Positions 14,941-22,705 of a DNA stretch of 22,780 bases are shown here, in pieces. The translations under genes were made by a program, and so were the position numbers. How positions within the stretch are numbered: position 1 is the stretch's first letter; each line of letters opens with the position of its first letter. The notes under the pieces are model-generated. The model was not told the DNA's origin, made no database searches, and saw only the letters and a program-made list of their open reading frames with translations. The stretch is from Pseudomonadota bacterium (GTDB taxonomy: Bacteria > Pseudomonadota > Alphaproteobacteria > Rhizobiales > Phreatobacteraceae), in the NCBI GenBank assembly GCA_023416965.1, contig JAEZGJ010000321.1, positions 1 to 22,780 on the forward strand, written 5' to 3'.

Positions 14941-16155
14941 CTACTCGCTGGCGAGGATCATGTTGCGCACGATGGGATAGACCTGCCCCTCCCATTTCCG
15001 TCCGCTGAAGACGCCGTAATGGCCGACGCCCGCCTGCATGTGGTGGCGTTTGCGGAACGGCTTCAGCTTCGAGGCGAGGTCGTGGGCCGCCACCGTCTGG
15101 CCGAGCGAGCAGATGTCGTCGCGCTCGCCTTCCACCGTCAGCAGGGCGGTGCGGCGGATGGCGGAGGGATCCACCGGCCGGCCCTTGTAGGTGAGTTCCC
15201 CCTTGGGCAGCAGCGCCCGCTGGAACACCTTGTCGATGGTCTCGAGATAGAATTCCGCGGTCAGATCCAGAACCGCGAAATACTCGTCGTAGAAGGTCTT
15301 GATCGCCTCGGCCTTCTCGGTCTCGCCGCGCACCAGATGGCCGTGCAGGTCGAGATGGGCCCTGATGTGCCGTTCCCGGTTCATCGACAGGAAGGCGACA
15401 AGCTGGAGGAAGCCGGGATAGACGCGCCGGCCCGCGCCGGCGCAGGGCAGGGGCACGGTCGAGATGAGGTTCTTCTCGAACCACTCGTAGGAATGGTTGA
15501 AGGCGAGCTCGTTGACCTTGGTCGGGTTGATCCGCACGTCCACCGGGCCTGCCATCAGCGTCAGGCTGCGCGGTTGGACGGGATCGCCGGCCTGGGCCAT
15601 GACCGCGGTCGCCACCAGGGCCTGCACGCAGGGCTGGCACACCGCTACCACGTGGGCGCCCGGCCCCAGCACGTGCAGGAAGTCGATCAGGTGCTCGACA
15701 TATTCGTCGAAGCCGAAGCGGCCTGCCGTCCAGGGCACGTCGCGGGCATTGTGCCAGTCCGTGATGAAGACGTCATGGTCCTGCAGCATGGTCTTCGCCG
15801 TGTTGCGCAGCAGCGTGGCGAAATGGCCGGAAAGAGGGGCCACCAGCAGCACCTTCGGCTGCGTGACGTCGATGTCCTTTCGGAAGTTCAGGAGCGTGCC
15901 GAAGGGCGTCACGTGGGTGGCCACCTCGGTGACCGCCACCTCGCGGTTGCCAACCGTGGCGCTGGTGATGCTGTAATCGGGGCGCGCATGGGTGAAGCCG
16001 GTGCGGCCGATCATCTCCCAGGTCGCGGTGACCTCGCGTCCGATCCGTCCGCCGCTCGCTGCCATGGCGGATCCGAAGGCGGCACCGGCAAGCCGGGCCG
16101 CGTCCCGCACGGGCTCGAACATCCGGCTGTGGAATTCGAACGCGTGGTAGAGCAT
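14941..16155 (-). CDS. phaZ: Intracellular polyhydroxyalkanoate depolymerase
   Basis: The product from ATG 16155 is 404 residues, the usual length for this family. The longer frame to 16320 adds 55 residues running through the promoter region. MLYHAFEFHSRMFEPVR at the N-terminus, LLVAPLSGHFATLLR, FITDWHNARDVP and the nucleophile elbow AVCQPCVQA (cysteines 173 and 176) are typical. In intracellular PHB depolymerases a cysteine replaces the lipase serine. D346 or D347 (GERDD) and H379 (GVGHYGVFSG) would complete the triad. It degrades stored poly-3-hydroxybutyrate granules in the cytoplasm to mobilise carbon. It is divergent from the GST gene across a region with repeated AGTGC half-sites that could mediate PHA-responsive control. 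Confidence 0.95.
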   Translation of the reverse strand: MLYHAFEFHSRMFEPVRDAARLAGAAFGSAMAASGGRIGREVTATWEMIGRTGFTHARPDYSITSATVGNREVAVTEVATHVTPFGTLLNFRKDIDVTQPKVLLVAPLSGHFATLLRNTAKTMLQDHDVFITDWHNARDVPWTAGRFGFDEYVEHLIDFLHVLGPGAHVVAVCQPCVQALVATAVMAQAGDPVQPRSLTLMAGPVDVRINPTKVNELAFNHSYEWFEKNLISTVPLPCAGAGRRVYPGFLQLVAFLSMNRERHIRAHLDLHGHLVRGETEKAEAIKTFYDEYFAVLDLTAEFYLETIDKVFQRALLPKGELTYKGRPVDPSAIRRTALLTVEGERDDICSLGQTVAAHDLASKLKPFRKRHHMQAGVGHYGVFSGRKWEGQVYPIVRNMILASE

Positions 16156-16209
16156 TGGCCGTCCCGGGGTGGGTCGAGATGCCACCTTGGCATCGATCCA
16201 AAAAAAGCT

Positions 16210-16263
16210 AGTGCACTTTCTGTTGCACTGCGAGAGTATTCTTTCAGTGCGGTTTCCGCACTG
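16210..16263. promoter_or_regulatory. Cluster of four AGTGC/GCACT half-sites in the phaZ-GST divergent promoter region
   Basis: AGTGCA (16210-16215) and TGCACT (16224-16229) form an inverted pair 8 bases apart. CAGTGCGG (16245-16252) and CCGCACTG (16256-16263) form a perfect 8-bp inverted pair with a 3-base loop. The same half-site thus occurs four times in alternating orientation in 54 bases. TGC/GCA-rich sites have been reported for the PHA regulator PhaR in alphaproteobacteria, so PhaR is a candidate binder. That assignment is inferred from the neighbouring gene and not from a matching consensus. Confidence 0.55.
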
Positions 16264-16288
16264 CAGCGCCCGTCGCCAGGAGGTTCGG

Positions 16289-16945
16289 ATGGCCAAGGCC
16301 AAGCTCACGATCTCGAGCAAGAACTATTCGTCCTGGTCCCTGCGCGGCTGGCTCCTGTGCAAGATGGCCGGCATCCCCTTCGACGAGGTGCCGGTCTCCG
16401 TCGACGATCCCGGCCAGCGCGCCGAACTGCTGCTGCTCTCGCCCTCCTTCCTCGTGCCCGCCCTCACCGACCACGGCGCCAAGGTCTGGGGCGCCTGGTC
16501 GATCGCCGAATATCTGCACGAGACCTTTCCGAAGGCCGGCCTTCTTCCCGAGGACCGGGTGGCGCGGGCCCATTGCCGTTCCATCTCGGCGGAGATGCAT
16601 TCGGGCTTCCAGAACCTGCGCTCGGCCCTGCCGATGAACCTCAAGGCGCGCCATCCGGGCTTCAAGGTCTGGGCCGGCGCCCAGCCCGACATCGACCGCA
16701 TCCTCACCATCTGGGGCGAGTGCCTGACGACCTATGGCGGGCCCTTCCTCTTCGGTGCGGCGCCGACCGTCGCCGATGCCATGTACGCCCCCGTCTGCAT
16801 GCGCTTCTACACCTACGACGTCCCCATTGATGCCACAGCCGGCGCCTATTGCCGGACCATCATGGACTGGGCGCCGCTGAAGCAGTGGATCGCATCCGCC
16901 AAGGCCGAGCCCGAGGAGATCGAGGAACTGGATGTCGAGTTCTAG
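16289..16945 (+). CDS. Glutathione S-transferase family protein
   Basis: This 218-residue protein starts at ATG 16289, five bases after a consensus AGGAGG (16278-16283). The N-terminal thioredoxin-like domain has the YSSWSLRGWLLCKMAG helix (residues 13-28), with serines at the place of the catalytic hydroxyl. It continues with LSPSFLVPALTD, the cis-proline that holds glutathione, and GAWSIAEYLHETFP. The C-terminal helical domain (from about residue 90) includes GPFLFGAAPTVADAMYAPV. The likely activity is conjugation or isomerisation of small electrophiles with glutathione in the cytoplasm; the substrate is unknown. Its 3' end overlaps the DUF3750 gene by 14 bases. It shares its upstream region with phaZ. 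Confidence 0.92.
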   Translation: MAKAKLTISSKNYSSWSLRGWLLCKMAGIPFDEVPVSVDDPGQRAELLLLSPSFLVPALTDHGAKVWGAWSIAEYLHETFPKAGLLPEDRVARAHCRSISAEMHSGFQNLRSALPMNLKARHPGFKVWAGAQPDIDRILTIWGECLTTYGGPFLFGAAPTVADAMYAPVCMRFYTYDVPIDATAGAYCRTIMDWAPLKQWIASAKAEPEEIEELDVEF

Positions 16946-17696
16946 GACCGGCCGCGGCCGCCGCCTGTCTTTCGTCCTGCTGCTTTTCTTCGCCCTGCCC
17001 ATCGGCTGGTCCGCCGGCCACTACGCCATGGGCTATCCGGGCCCGGACTGGTCGACGGCGGGCCGCGCCAGCGCCGGCCTGCTGGCGCCCGCCGCCCAGA
17101 CGCCGCAGGCGGTGGTCCGCGTCTATGCCGCCCGCACCGTGCGCTGGCGCGGCATCTTCGCCACCCACACCTGGATCGTTGTGAAGGAGGCGGGCGCCGC
17201 CCGCTACGACCGCTTCGACTACACGGCCTGGGGCGAGCCCATCCGCACCAACGGCTTCGTCGCCGACGGCCGCTGGTTCGGGCGCGACCCGGAACTCGTC
17301 TTCGCCTCCGACGGCGAGGCGGCGGCGGCCGCCATTCCGAAGATCCGCGCCGCCATCGCCGGCTATGTCCATTCCAACCGGGGCGACTACCGCGCCTGGC
17401 CGGGGCCCAATTCCAACACCTTCGTCGCCGCCGTTCTGGCCGCCGCCGGTCTCGAGGCGAGCCTGCCGCCGACCGCCATCGGCAAGGACTTTCCCCATGA
17501 CGGCCGCTGGCTCGCCCCGGCCACCGGCGGGCTCGGCTTCCGCGCCACCCTCGGCGGCTATCTCGGGCTGACGGTCGGCTGGTACGAGGGCGTCGAGATC
17601 AGCGTCCTCGGTGCGGTGCTCGGCATCGACATCCGCCGCCCCGCCATCAAGTTGCCGGCCGTCGGACGCATCGGCATGGGCGAGAGCTTCGTGTGA
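16932..17696 (+). CDS. DUF3750 family protein, membrane-anchored
   Basis: A 254-residue protein starts at ATG 16932, inside the 3' end of the GST gene. A basic N-terminus (SSRTGRGRR) precedes one hydrophobic segment (LSFVLLLFFALPIGWSAGHY). It is therefore likely an inner-membrane-anchored or exported periplasmic protein. The body carries blocks I recall from DUF3750: THTWIVVKEAG, RFDYTAWGEPIRTNGF, GDYRAWPGPNSNTFVA and GGYLGLTVGWYEGVE. The conserved His, Asp and Asn-Ser-Asn residues hint at an enzymatic fold, perhaps NlpC/P60-like or similar, but no activity is established to my knowledge. Overlap with the GST indicates co-translation. A palindromic repeat with a strong GC stem follows the stop. 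Confidence 0.82.
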   Translation: MSSSRTGRGRRLSFVLLLFFALPIGWSAGHYAMGYPGPDWSTAGRASAGLLAPAAQTPQAVVRVYAARTVRWRGIFATHTWIVVKEAGAARYDRFDYTAWGEPIRTNGFVADGRWFGRDPELVFASDGEAAAAAIPKIRAAIAGYVHSNRGDYRAWPGPNSNTFVAAVLAAAGLEASLPPTAIGKDFPHDGRWLAPATGGLGFRATLGGYLGLTVGWYEGVEISVLGAVLGIDIRRPAIKLPAVGRIGMGESFV

Positions 17697-17717
17697 GCGC
17701 TTCTGCTCCATGAGGGA

Positions 17718-17874
17718 GGCCCCAGCCTGACCCTCCCCGCTGCGCGGGGAGGGAGACTTTGACGTCCTGCGCGTTCCTCACGCGGCGAGCCTGGAGCTAC
17801 GGTCGATCAATGGGCGCGAGGTCGTAGTCCCCCTCTCCTCGCGTCAGCGAGGGGAGGGTGCGGGTGGGGCCCTT
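17718..17874. repeat. Intergenic palindromic repeat, copy B
   Basis: This is the second copy of the element at 4301-4465, in the gap between the convergent DUF3750 and UPF0178 genes. The left arm is a perfect 10-bp hairpin, CCCTCCCCGC (17731-17740), loop TGC, GCGGGGAGGG (17744-17753), followed by GACTTTGACG as in copy A. The right arm (17821-17869) is the reverse complement of the left arm of copy A at 47 of 49 bases and holds CCTCGC-GTCA-GCGAGG. The hairpins may also end transcription from both sides, although no T-run is present. Confidence 0.85.
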
Positions 17875-17894
17875 GCCGGTCCCGCCTCGGCCCC

Positions 17895-18368
17895 CTACCC
17901 GTATCCCGCCCGCTTCAACCGGTTGACCGTCAGGTCCATCGCCGAGAGGAAGGCCGAGCGGTCGCGCGGCGAGAAGGCCGACGGCCCGCGCGTCTGGCCG
18001 CCCGCCGAGCGGATGTCGTCCATGAGGTTGCGGGTGGCGAGCGCCATGCCGATGGAGCCGGCGTCGAAGATGCGCCCGTTCGGCGCCAGCGTCGCCGCGC
18101 CGGCCTTGACCGTGCGGGCCGCGAGCGGGATGTCGGCGGTGACGACGATGGCGCCGGGGCCGGCCCGCTCCGCGATCCAGTCGTCGGCGACGTCGGGCCC
18201 CTCGCTCACCACCACGCGCTCGATCCACGGCTCGCGCGGCACGGCGATGGGGCTGTTCGCCACCACCTTCACGCCGAGCCCGTAGCGCTGGGCGACCCGA
18301 TAGACCTCGTCCTTCACTGGACAGGCGTCGGCATCGACATAGACGACGATCGGGCCGCCGGCCGCCAT
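17895..18368 (-). CDS. UPF0178 / DUF188 family protein (YaiI/YqxD-like)
   Basis: This 157-residue protein starts at ATG 18368, only three bases after the helicase stop, so the two are probably co-transcribed. IVVYVDADACPVKDEVYRVA, VVANSPIAVP, VVSEGPDVADDWIAE and GAIVVTADIPLAARTV place it in the YaiI/YqxD family. The aspartates at DADACP, DVADDW and TADIP form the acidic cluster of a PIN-like nuclease fold. The function is not established; a metal-dependent RNase role is plausible from the fold and from its helicase neighbour. The length is normal and no signal peptide is present. Confidence 0.92.
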   Translation of the reverse strand: MAAGGPIVVYVDADACPVKDEVYRVAQRYGLGVKVVANSPIAVPREPWIERVVVSEGPDVADDWIAERAGPGAIVVTADIPLAARTVKAGAATLAPNGRIFDAGSIGMALATRNLMDDIRSAGGQTRGPSAFSPRDRSAFLSAMDLTVNRLKRAGYG

Positions 18369-18371
18369 GGC

Positions 18372-20135
18372 TCAGCGGCGCTCGCGGTTCTTGCGGTGCT
18401 TGAAGCCGCCGCGCTCGGCCTTGCCCTTGGGCGATCCGGGCGGCGGGCGCTTCTTGAAGGGCTTGCCCTCGCGGCTCTCTCGGCCCTCCTCGGCATGGCG
18501 GCGGAAGCGCGGCGGCGGCGCGCCGCCCTCGCCCTCCTGGATCGGCGCGATGAACACGTCGTCCGCATTGGCCTTGCGGGCATTGACGATGAAGGTCTCG
18601 GCGAGGGCCGCCGACACCTGGAATTCGGTCGTCGTGTCGTGGATGCGGATGGCGCCGATATCGTCGCGGGTCACCTTGCCGCGGCGGCAAATCATCGGCA
18701 GCAGCCATTTCGGGTCGGCGCGGTTGGCCCGGCCGACATCGGCGCGGAACCAGGCCATGTCGCCGGTCATCTTCAGGTCTCGCTCCGGCCGGCCGCGCGG
18801 GCCCGCCGTGGCGCTGCGGGCAAAGCCGGGATCGGAGACCTCCTCGGGCTCGGGCAGGCGCGAGCGCAGCACCCGCGCCAGCGCCACGGCGATGTCCTCG
18901 GAGGACTTGCGTTCCATCAGCACGGCGGCGACCTGGCGGTCCTCCTCGCTCGGCTCCTCGGTCAGCAGCGGGTCGGCGAAGATGCGCTCGCGGTCGAGGG
19001 CGCGGATGTCCTCGGCCGTCGGCGGGCCGGTCCATTCGGCACGGATGCCGGCCTCGGCGAGCAGGCTTTCGGCGCGGCGCCGGCGCGTCGTCGGCACCAG
19101 AAGGACGCTGACGCCCTTGTTGCCGGCGCGGCCGGTCCGGCCGGAGCGATGCTGCATCACCTCGGCGTCGTGCGGCAGTTCGGCATGGATGACGAGGGCG
19201 AGGTTGGGAAGGTCGATGCCGCGCGCCGCGACGTCCGTGGCGACGCAGATGCGGGCGCGCCCGTCGCGCAGCGACTGCAGCGCGAGGTTGCGCTCGTGCT
19301 GGCCGAGTTCGCCCGACAGGAACACGGCGGAGAAGCCGCGTTCCACCAGCGTCGCCTGCAGATGGCGCACGGCGTTGCGGGTGTTGGCGAAGATGATCGC
19401 CGTCTTCGGCTCGATCTGGCGCAGCACGTTGACGACGGCGTGCTCCACCTCGTTGGGGAACACGCGGATGACGCGATAGTCGATGTCCTGGTGGCCGCGC
19501 TCGCGCGTCCCCGCCTCGATGCGCAGTGCGTTGCGCTGGTAGCGCTTGGCGAGCGTGGCGATGGCGGCCGGGATGGTCGCGGAGAACATCAGCGTGCGCC
19601 GGTCCTCCGGCGTGGCGTTGAGGATGAATTCGAGGTCCTCGCGGAAGCCGAGGTCGAGCATTTCGTCCGCCTCGTCCAGCACCACGGCCTTGGCCTGATA
19701 GGGCTCCAGCGCGCCGCGCTCGATATGGTCGCGCAGGCGGCCAGGCGTTCCCACGACGATATGGGCGCCGTCCTCGAGCAGGCGCCGCTCGCGCCGCGCA
19801 TCCATGCCGCCGACGCAGGCGATGATCCGCGCGCCGGTATCGGCATAGAGCCACAGCAGCTCGCGCTGCACCTGGAGGGCGAGTTCGCGCGTCGGGGCGA
19901 CGATCAGCGCCTGCGGCTCGGCGGTGCGGTGCAGGCGCTCGGCGTCTCCCATCAGCGTGTCGACGAGGGCGAGGCCATAGGCCACCGTCTTGCCGGAGCC
20001 GGTCTGGGCGGAGACGAGCAGGTCGCGCCCCGCCGCCGCCGGCGCCAGCACGGCGCTCTGGACGGGGGTGAGGTCGACATAGTCCCTGGCGGCGAGGGCC
20101 GCGGCCAGTTGGGGCGGGATGAGAACTTCGGTCAC
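18372..20135 (-). CDS. DEAD-box ATP-dependent RNA helicase with DbpA-like RNA-binding domain
   Basis: This 587-residue helicase starts at GTG 20135; AGGA is about 11 bases upstream and no better start exists. Core motifs run in order: Q motif near TPVQ (23-26), Walker A AQTGSGKT (43-50), PTREL (81-85), TPGR (130-133), DEAD (154-157), SAT (185-187), VATDVAARGID (298-308) and HRSGRTGRAG (329-338). Residues about 459-526 (MAWFRADVGRANRADPKWLL onward) match the DbpA/CsdA C-terminal RNA-binding domain. The final 45 residues are a Lys/Arg/Gly-rich tail. It probably remodels rRNA or mRNA structure in ribosome assembly or cold adaptation, as in DeaD/CsdA relatives. It lies three bases upstream of the UPF0178 gene. 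Confidence 0.95.
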   Translation of the reverse strand: MTEVLIPPQLAAALAARDYVDLTPVQSAVLAPAAAGRDLLVSAQTGSGKTVAYGLALVDTLMGDAERLHRTAEPQALIVAPTRELALQVQRELLWLYADTGARIIACVGGMDARRERRLLEDGAHIVVGTPGRLRDHIERGALEPYQAKAVVLDEADEMLDLGFREDLEFILNATPEDRRTLMFSATIPAAIATLAKRYQRNALRIEAGTRERGHQDIDYRVIRVFPNEVEHAVVNVLRQIEPKTAIIFANTRNAVRHLQATLVERGFSAVFLSGELGQHERNLALQSLRDGRARICVATDVAARGIDLPNLALVIHAELPHDAEVMQHRSGRTGRAGNKGVSVLLVPTTRRRRAESLLAEAGIRAEWTGPPTAEDIRALDRERIFADPLLTEEPSEEDRQVAAVLMERKSSEDIAVALARVLRSRLPEPEEVSDPGFARSATAGPRGRPERDLKMTGDMAWFRADVGRANRADPKWLLPMICRRGKVTRDDIGAIRIHDTTTEFQVSAALAETFIVNARKANADDVFIAPIQEGEGGAPPPRFRRHAEEGRESREGKPFKKRPPPGSPKGKAERGGFKHRKNRERR

Positions 20136-20284
20136 GGTGCGGAATGTCCTGGAATGGGTCCGCGCCGGCTGGAGGAAGAGCCGGTCAGGGATCGGCGGAC
20201 ATGGCGGCGTCGGATGTTGGCCGTCTCCCTAGGCCCATCCGCGGAAAAAAGCCACGTATTTCGCAGGTGCGGTAAACCCGGGGC

Positions 20285-20776
20285 TCAGCCGAGTTCCGTC
20301 GCGATCTTGCGCAGCAGGGCGAGGAACTCCGCCTTCTTCTCGCGGCCGACGATGCGGTCGAGCTCGCGGTCGTGGTCGAGGGCCGCCCGCATCAGCCGCT
20401 CGCGATGGGCGCAGCCGGCGGGAGTCAGGGTCAGCGTATAGCTGCGCCGGTCGTGCGCCGTGCGCTCGCGCAGCACCAGGCCGCGCTTGACGAGGTCGTC
20501 GAGCGTCGAGGTGAGGGTGGACTTGTCGCGGCCCGCCGCCTTGCCGAGGGCGGTCTGGGTGAGGCCGGGATTTTCCGCGATGAGAGTCAGCACGGCGAAG
20601 CGCCGGGGCTTCAGGCTCTTGTCCCCGACCCTCTGGGCGAAGGTGCGGAACGAGGCCTCCTGGGCGATGCGCAGGTGGAAGCCGATGAAATCGCCGAGCG
20701 GCCCGAGGCGCGCCGGCTCCTCCCGGCGGCTGCCGGCGTCCTGCGGTTCGTCTGGATCGGTCTCAATCCGGGGCAT
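20285..20776 (-). CDS. MarR family transcriptional regulator
   Basis: The ATG at 20776 gives 163 residues, normal for MarR. The open frame continues to 20971, but that would cross the operator and the start of the divergent gene. The winged helix spans about residues 55-122: SLKPRRFAVLTLIAENPGL, TQTALGKAAGRDKSTLTSTL (recognition helix), LVKRGLVLRERTAHDRRSY (wing with the D-x-R signature) and LTLTPAG. Flanking helices form the dimer. A perfect 16-bp palindrome lies about 85 bases upstream, inside the divergent promoter of the ThDP enzyme. This protein is the obvious repressor of that gene and perhaps of itself. The ligand is unknown, most likely an aromatic or small carboxylate. Confidence 0.92.
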   Translation of the reverse strand: MPRIETDPDEPQDAGSRREEPARLGPLGDFIGFHLRIAQEASFRTFAQRVGDKSLKPRRFAVLTLIAENPGLTQTALGKAAGRDKSTLTSTLDDLVKRGLVLRERTAHDRRSYTLTLTPAGCAHRERLMRAALDHDRELDRIVGREKKAEFLALLRKIATELG

Positions 20777-20849
20777 CAGGTCCCTGCCGGCCTTGCGGCC
20801 GCGTTCACCACGACCATCGCACGGCCGGTCCGGACCCCACAAGACGGTG

Positions 20850-20879
20850 TTGACTCTAACAGTTGGATATCCAACTAAT
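20850..20879 (+). promoter_or_regulatory. Promoter of the ThDP enzyme with embedded MarR-type operator
   Basis: TTGACT (20850-20855, 5 of 6 to consensus) and ACTAAT (20874-20879, 4 of 6) are 18 bases apart. Between them lies a perfect 16-bp palindrome, AGTTGGATATCCAACT (20861-20876), which overlaps the -10 box. This layout lets a bound dimer block RNA polymerase. Transcription would start near 20886, about 18 bases before the ATG at 20904. Assignment to the adjacent MarR protein is by position. Confidence 0.7.
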
Positions 20880-20903
20880 TCAGTCCCGCAAGCAGGGGTG
20901 CCG

Positions 20904-22637
20904 ATGTACACAGCGTCCACCGCTTTTCTGGAAGCGCTCGCCGAGGCCGGCGTCGAATACCTGTTTTCCAATTTCGGCAGCGATCACCCCGCGCTCATCG
21001 AGGCGCTGGCGGAGGCCCGCGTCGCCGGCATCGCCATGCCGAAGGTCGTCACCTGCCCGAACGAGATGGTGGCGCTCACCGCCGCCCAGGGCCACGCCCA
21101 GGTCTCCGGCCGCGCCCAGGCCGTCATCGTCCACGTCGAGTGCGGCACCCAGTCGCTCGCCGGCGCCGTCCACAACGTCTCCAAGGGCCGCGTGCCCGTG
21201 CTGATCTTCGCGGGAGCCTCGCCCTTCACCCAGTTCGGCGAGATGAAGGGCAGCCGCAACGAGTTCATCCAGTGGATCCAGGACGTTCACGACCAGCGCG
21301 GCATCGTGCGCGGCTACATGCGCTACGACGCCGAGCTGCGCACCGGGCGCAACATCAAGCAGATGACCTGGCGCGCCATGCAGTTCGCCCATTCCGACCC
21401 CAAGGGTCCCGTCTATCTGATGGGCGCCCGCGAGGTGATGGAGGAGGCGCTGGACCCCGCGGCCCAGGCCGGTCTTGACGTCGCCGACTTCGCCCCCATC
21501 GCCCCTTCGGCCCTGCCGCAGGAGGCGGTGCACGCGCTCCTCACCGATCTCGCCGGCGCCCGCCGTCCGCTGGTCGTCACCTCCTATCTCGGCCGCAATC
21601 CGCAGGCGGTGACGGAGCTGCAGCGTCTCGTCGGGCCGCTCGGTATCGCCGTGCTGGAGAGCGTGCCGAACGCGGTGAACCTGCCCCACGACGACCCGAT
21701 GTATCAGGGCTGCCAGTGGAACGAGCCGCGGCAGAACCCGCTTCTCGCCGAGGCAGACGTGGTCGTCGTCATCGATTCCGACGTGCCCTGGATCCCGACC
21801 GTGTCGAAGCCGCGCGCCGACGCGAAGATCTGGCATCTCGACGTCGATCCCCTGAAGCAGGACATGCCGCTCTGGTCGATTCCGGCCCGCCGCGTCTTCC
21901 GCGTCCATGCCGAGACGGCGCTCGCCCAGCTCAATGCCGGCCTCGACCGCATCTCCCTCGACGTCGCCCGCATCGGCGAGCGGCGCGCCCACTACGCGCG
22001 CCTGCACGCGGAGCGGAAGGCGGCCCTCGCCCGCGCCGAGGCGAAACCCGCCGGTGACAGGCTCACCGCGGAATATGTCACCGCCTGCGTCCGCGCCCAT
22101 GTCGATGCCGACACCATCGTGCTCAACGAGGGCATCACCAACTATCCCGTCGTGGTGAACCACATCGCCCCGACGCGGGCCGGGCAGATGCTCAATTCCG
22201 GCGGCGGCAATCTCGGCTGGACCGGCGGCGCCGCCATCGGCGCCAAGCTCGCCGCGCCGGGCAGGACGGTCATCGCCCTCACCGGCGACGGCTCCTACAT
22301 GTTCTCCCAGCCCTCCACTGTCCACTGGATGGCGCGCCAGTATGGAACGCCCTTCCTTCAGGTGGTATTCAACAACCGGGGATGGCGCGCGCCCCGCTAC
22401 TCGACCCTGGCGGTCCATCCCGCCGGCCATGCCAGCCGCGCCAAGGATATCGGCGTCGCCTTCGATCCGCCGCCGGACTACTCTGAGATCGCGGCCGCCG
22501 CCGGCGGTGCCCATGCCCGCAAGGTCAGGCACCCCGACGAGGTCGAGGGTGCGATCGCGGAGGCGATGCATGTCGTGAAAATGGAGAAGCGGGCAGCTGT
22601 TCTCGACGTCTGGCTGCCCCATCTCATGGAAGGCTAG
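20904..22637 (+). CDS. Thiamine-diphosphate-dependent enzyme (acetolactate synthase-like)
   Basis: A 577-residue enzyme starts at ATG 20904, behind AGGGG at 20894-20898. Longer readings upstream run through the operator and the marR leader and are rejected. The N-terminal PYR domain has the ThDP-activating glutamate E54 (CPNEMVALTAAQGHAQV). A central domain follows (ARRPLVVTSYLGRNP, DVVVVIDSDVPWIPT). The C-terminal PP domain carries the ThDP-metal motif GDG (461-463) to NN (490-491), 26 residues apart. It resembles acetolactate synthase, benzoylformate decarboxylase and oxalyl-CoA decarboxylase relatives, so it cleaves or joins a 2-keto acid. No small regulatory subunit is adjacent, which argues against a housekeeping IlvB. 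It is divergent from marR and followed 68 bases later by a Tat-exported protein gene. Confidence 0.92.
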   Translation: MYTASTAFLEALAEAGVEYLFSNFGSDHPALIEALAEARVAGIAMPKVVTCPNEMVALTAAQGHAQVSGRAQAVIVHVECGTQSLAGAVHNVSKGRVPVLIFAGASPFTQFGEMKGSRNEFIQWIQDVHDQRGIVRGYMRYDAELRTGRNIKQMTWRAMQFAHSDPKGPVYLMGAREVMEEALDPAAQAGLDVADFAPIAPSALPQEAVHALLTDLAGARRPLVVTSYLGRNPQAVTELQRLVGPLGIAVLESVPNAVNLPHDDPMYQGCQWNEPRQNPLLAEADVVVVIDSDVPWIPTVSKPRADAKIWHLDVDPLKQDMPLWSIPARRVFRVHAETALAQLNAGLDRISLDVARIGERRAHYARLHAERKAALARAEAKPAGDRLTAEYVTACVRAHVDADTIVLNEGITNYPVVVNHIAPTRAGQMLNSGGGNLGWTGGAAIGAKLAAPGRTVIALTGDGSYMFSQPSTVHWMARQYGTPFLQVVFNNRGWRAPRYSTLAVHPAGHASRAKDIGVAFDPPPDYSEIAAAAGGAHARKVRHPDEVEGAIAEAMHVVKMEKRAAVLDVWLPHLMEG

Positions 22638-22705
22638 AGGAAACGATCGGGGACGATCCGGCGGCGCTGAACGACCGCGGACGGACCAACAGGGAGGAAC
22701 GAGGA

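Noticed and set aside
16156..16320. 55-residue N-terminal extension of PhaZ
   Set aside because: It runs across the divergent promoter with the AGTGC repeats and into the GST gene; the family normally begins MLYHAFE.
20136..20284. Possible terminator with a T-run (minus strand) between marR and the helicase gene
   Set aside because: A six-T run is present near 20247-20252 but I could not find a stem that pairs properly before it.
20777..20971. 65-residue N-terminal extension of the MarR regulator
   Set aside because: It crosses the operator and the divergent gene start; the ATG at 20776 gives a normal family length.
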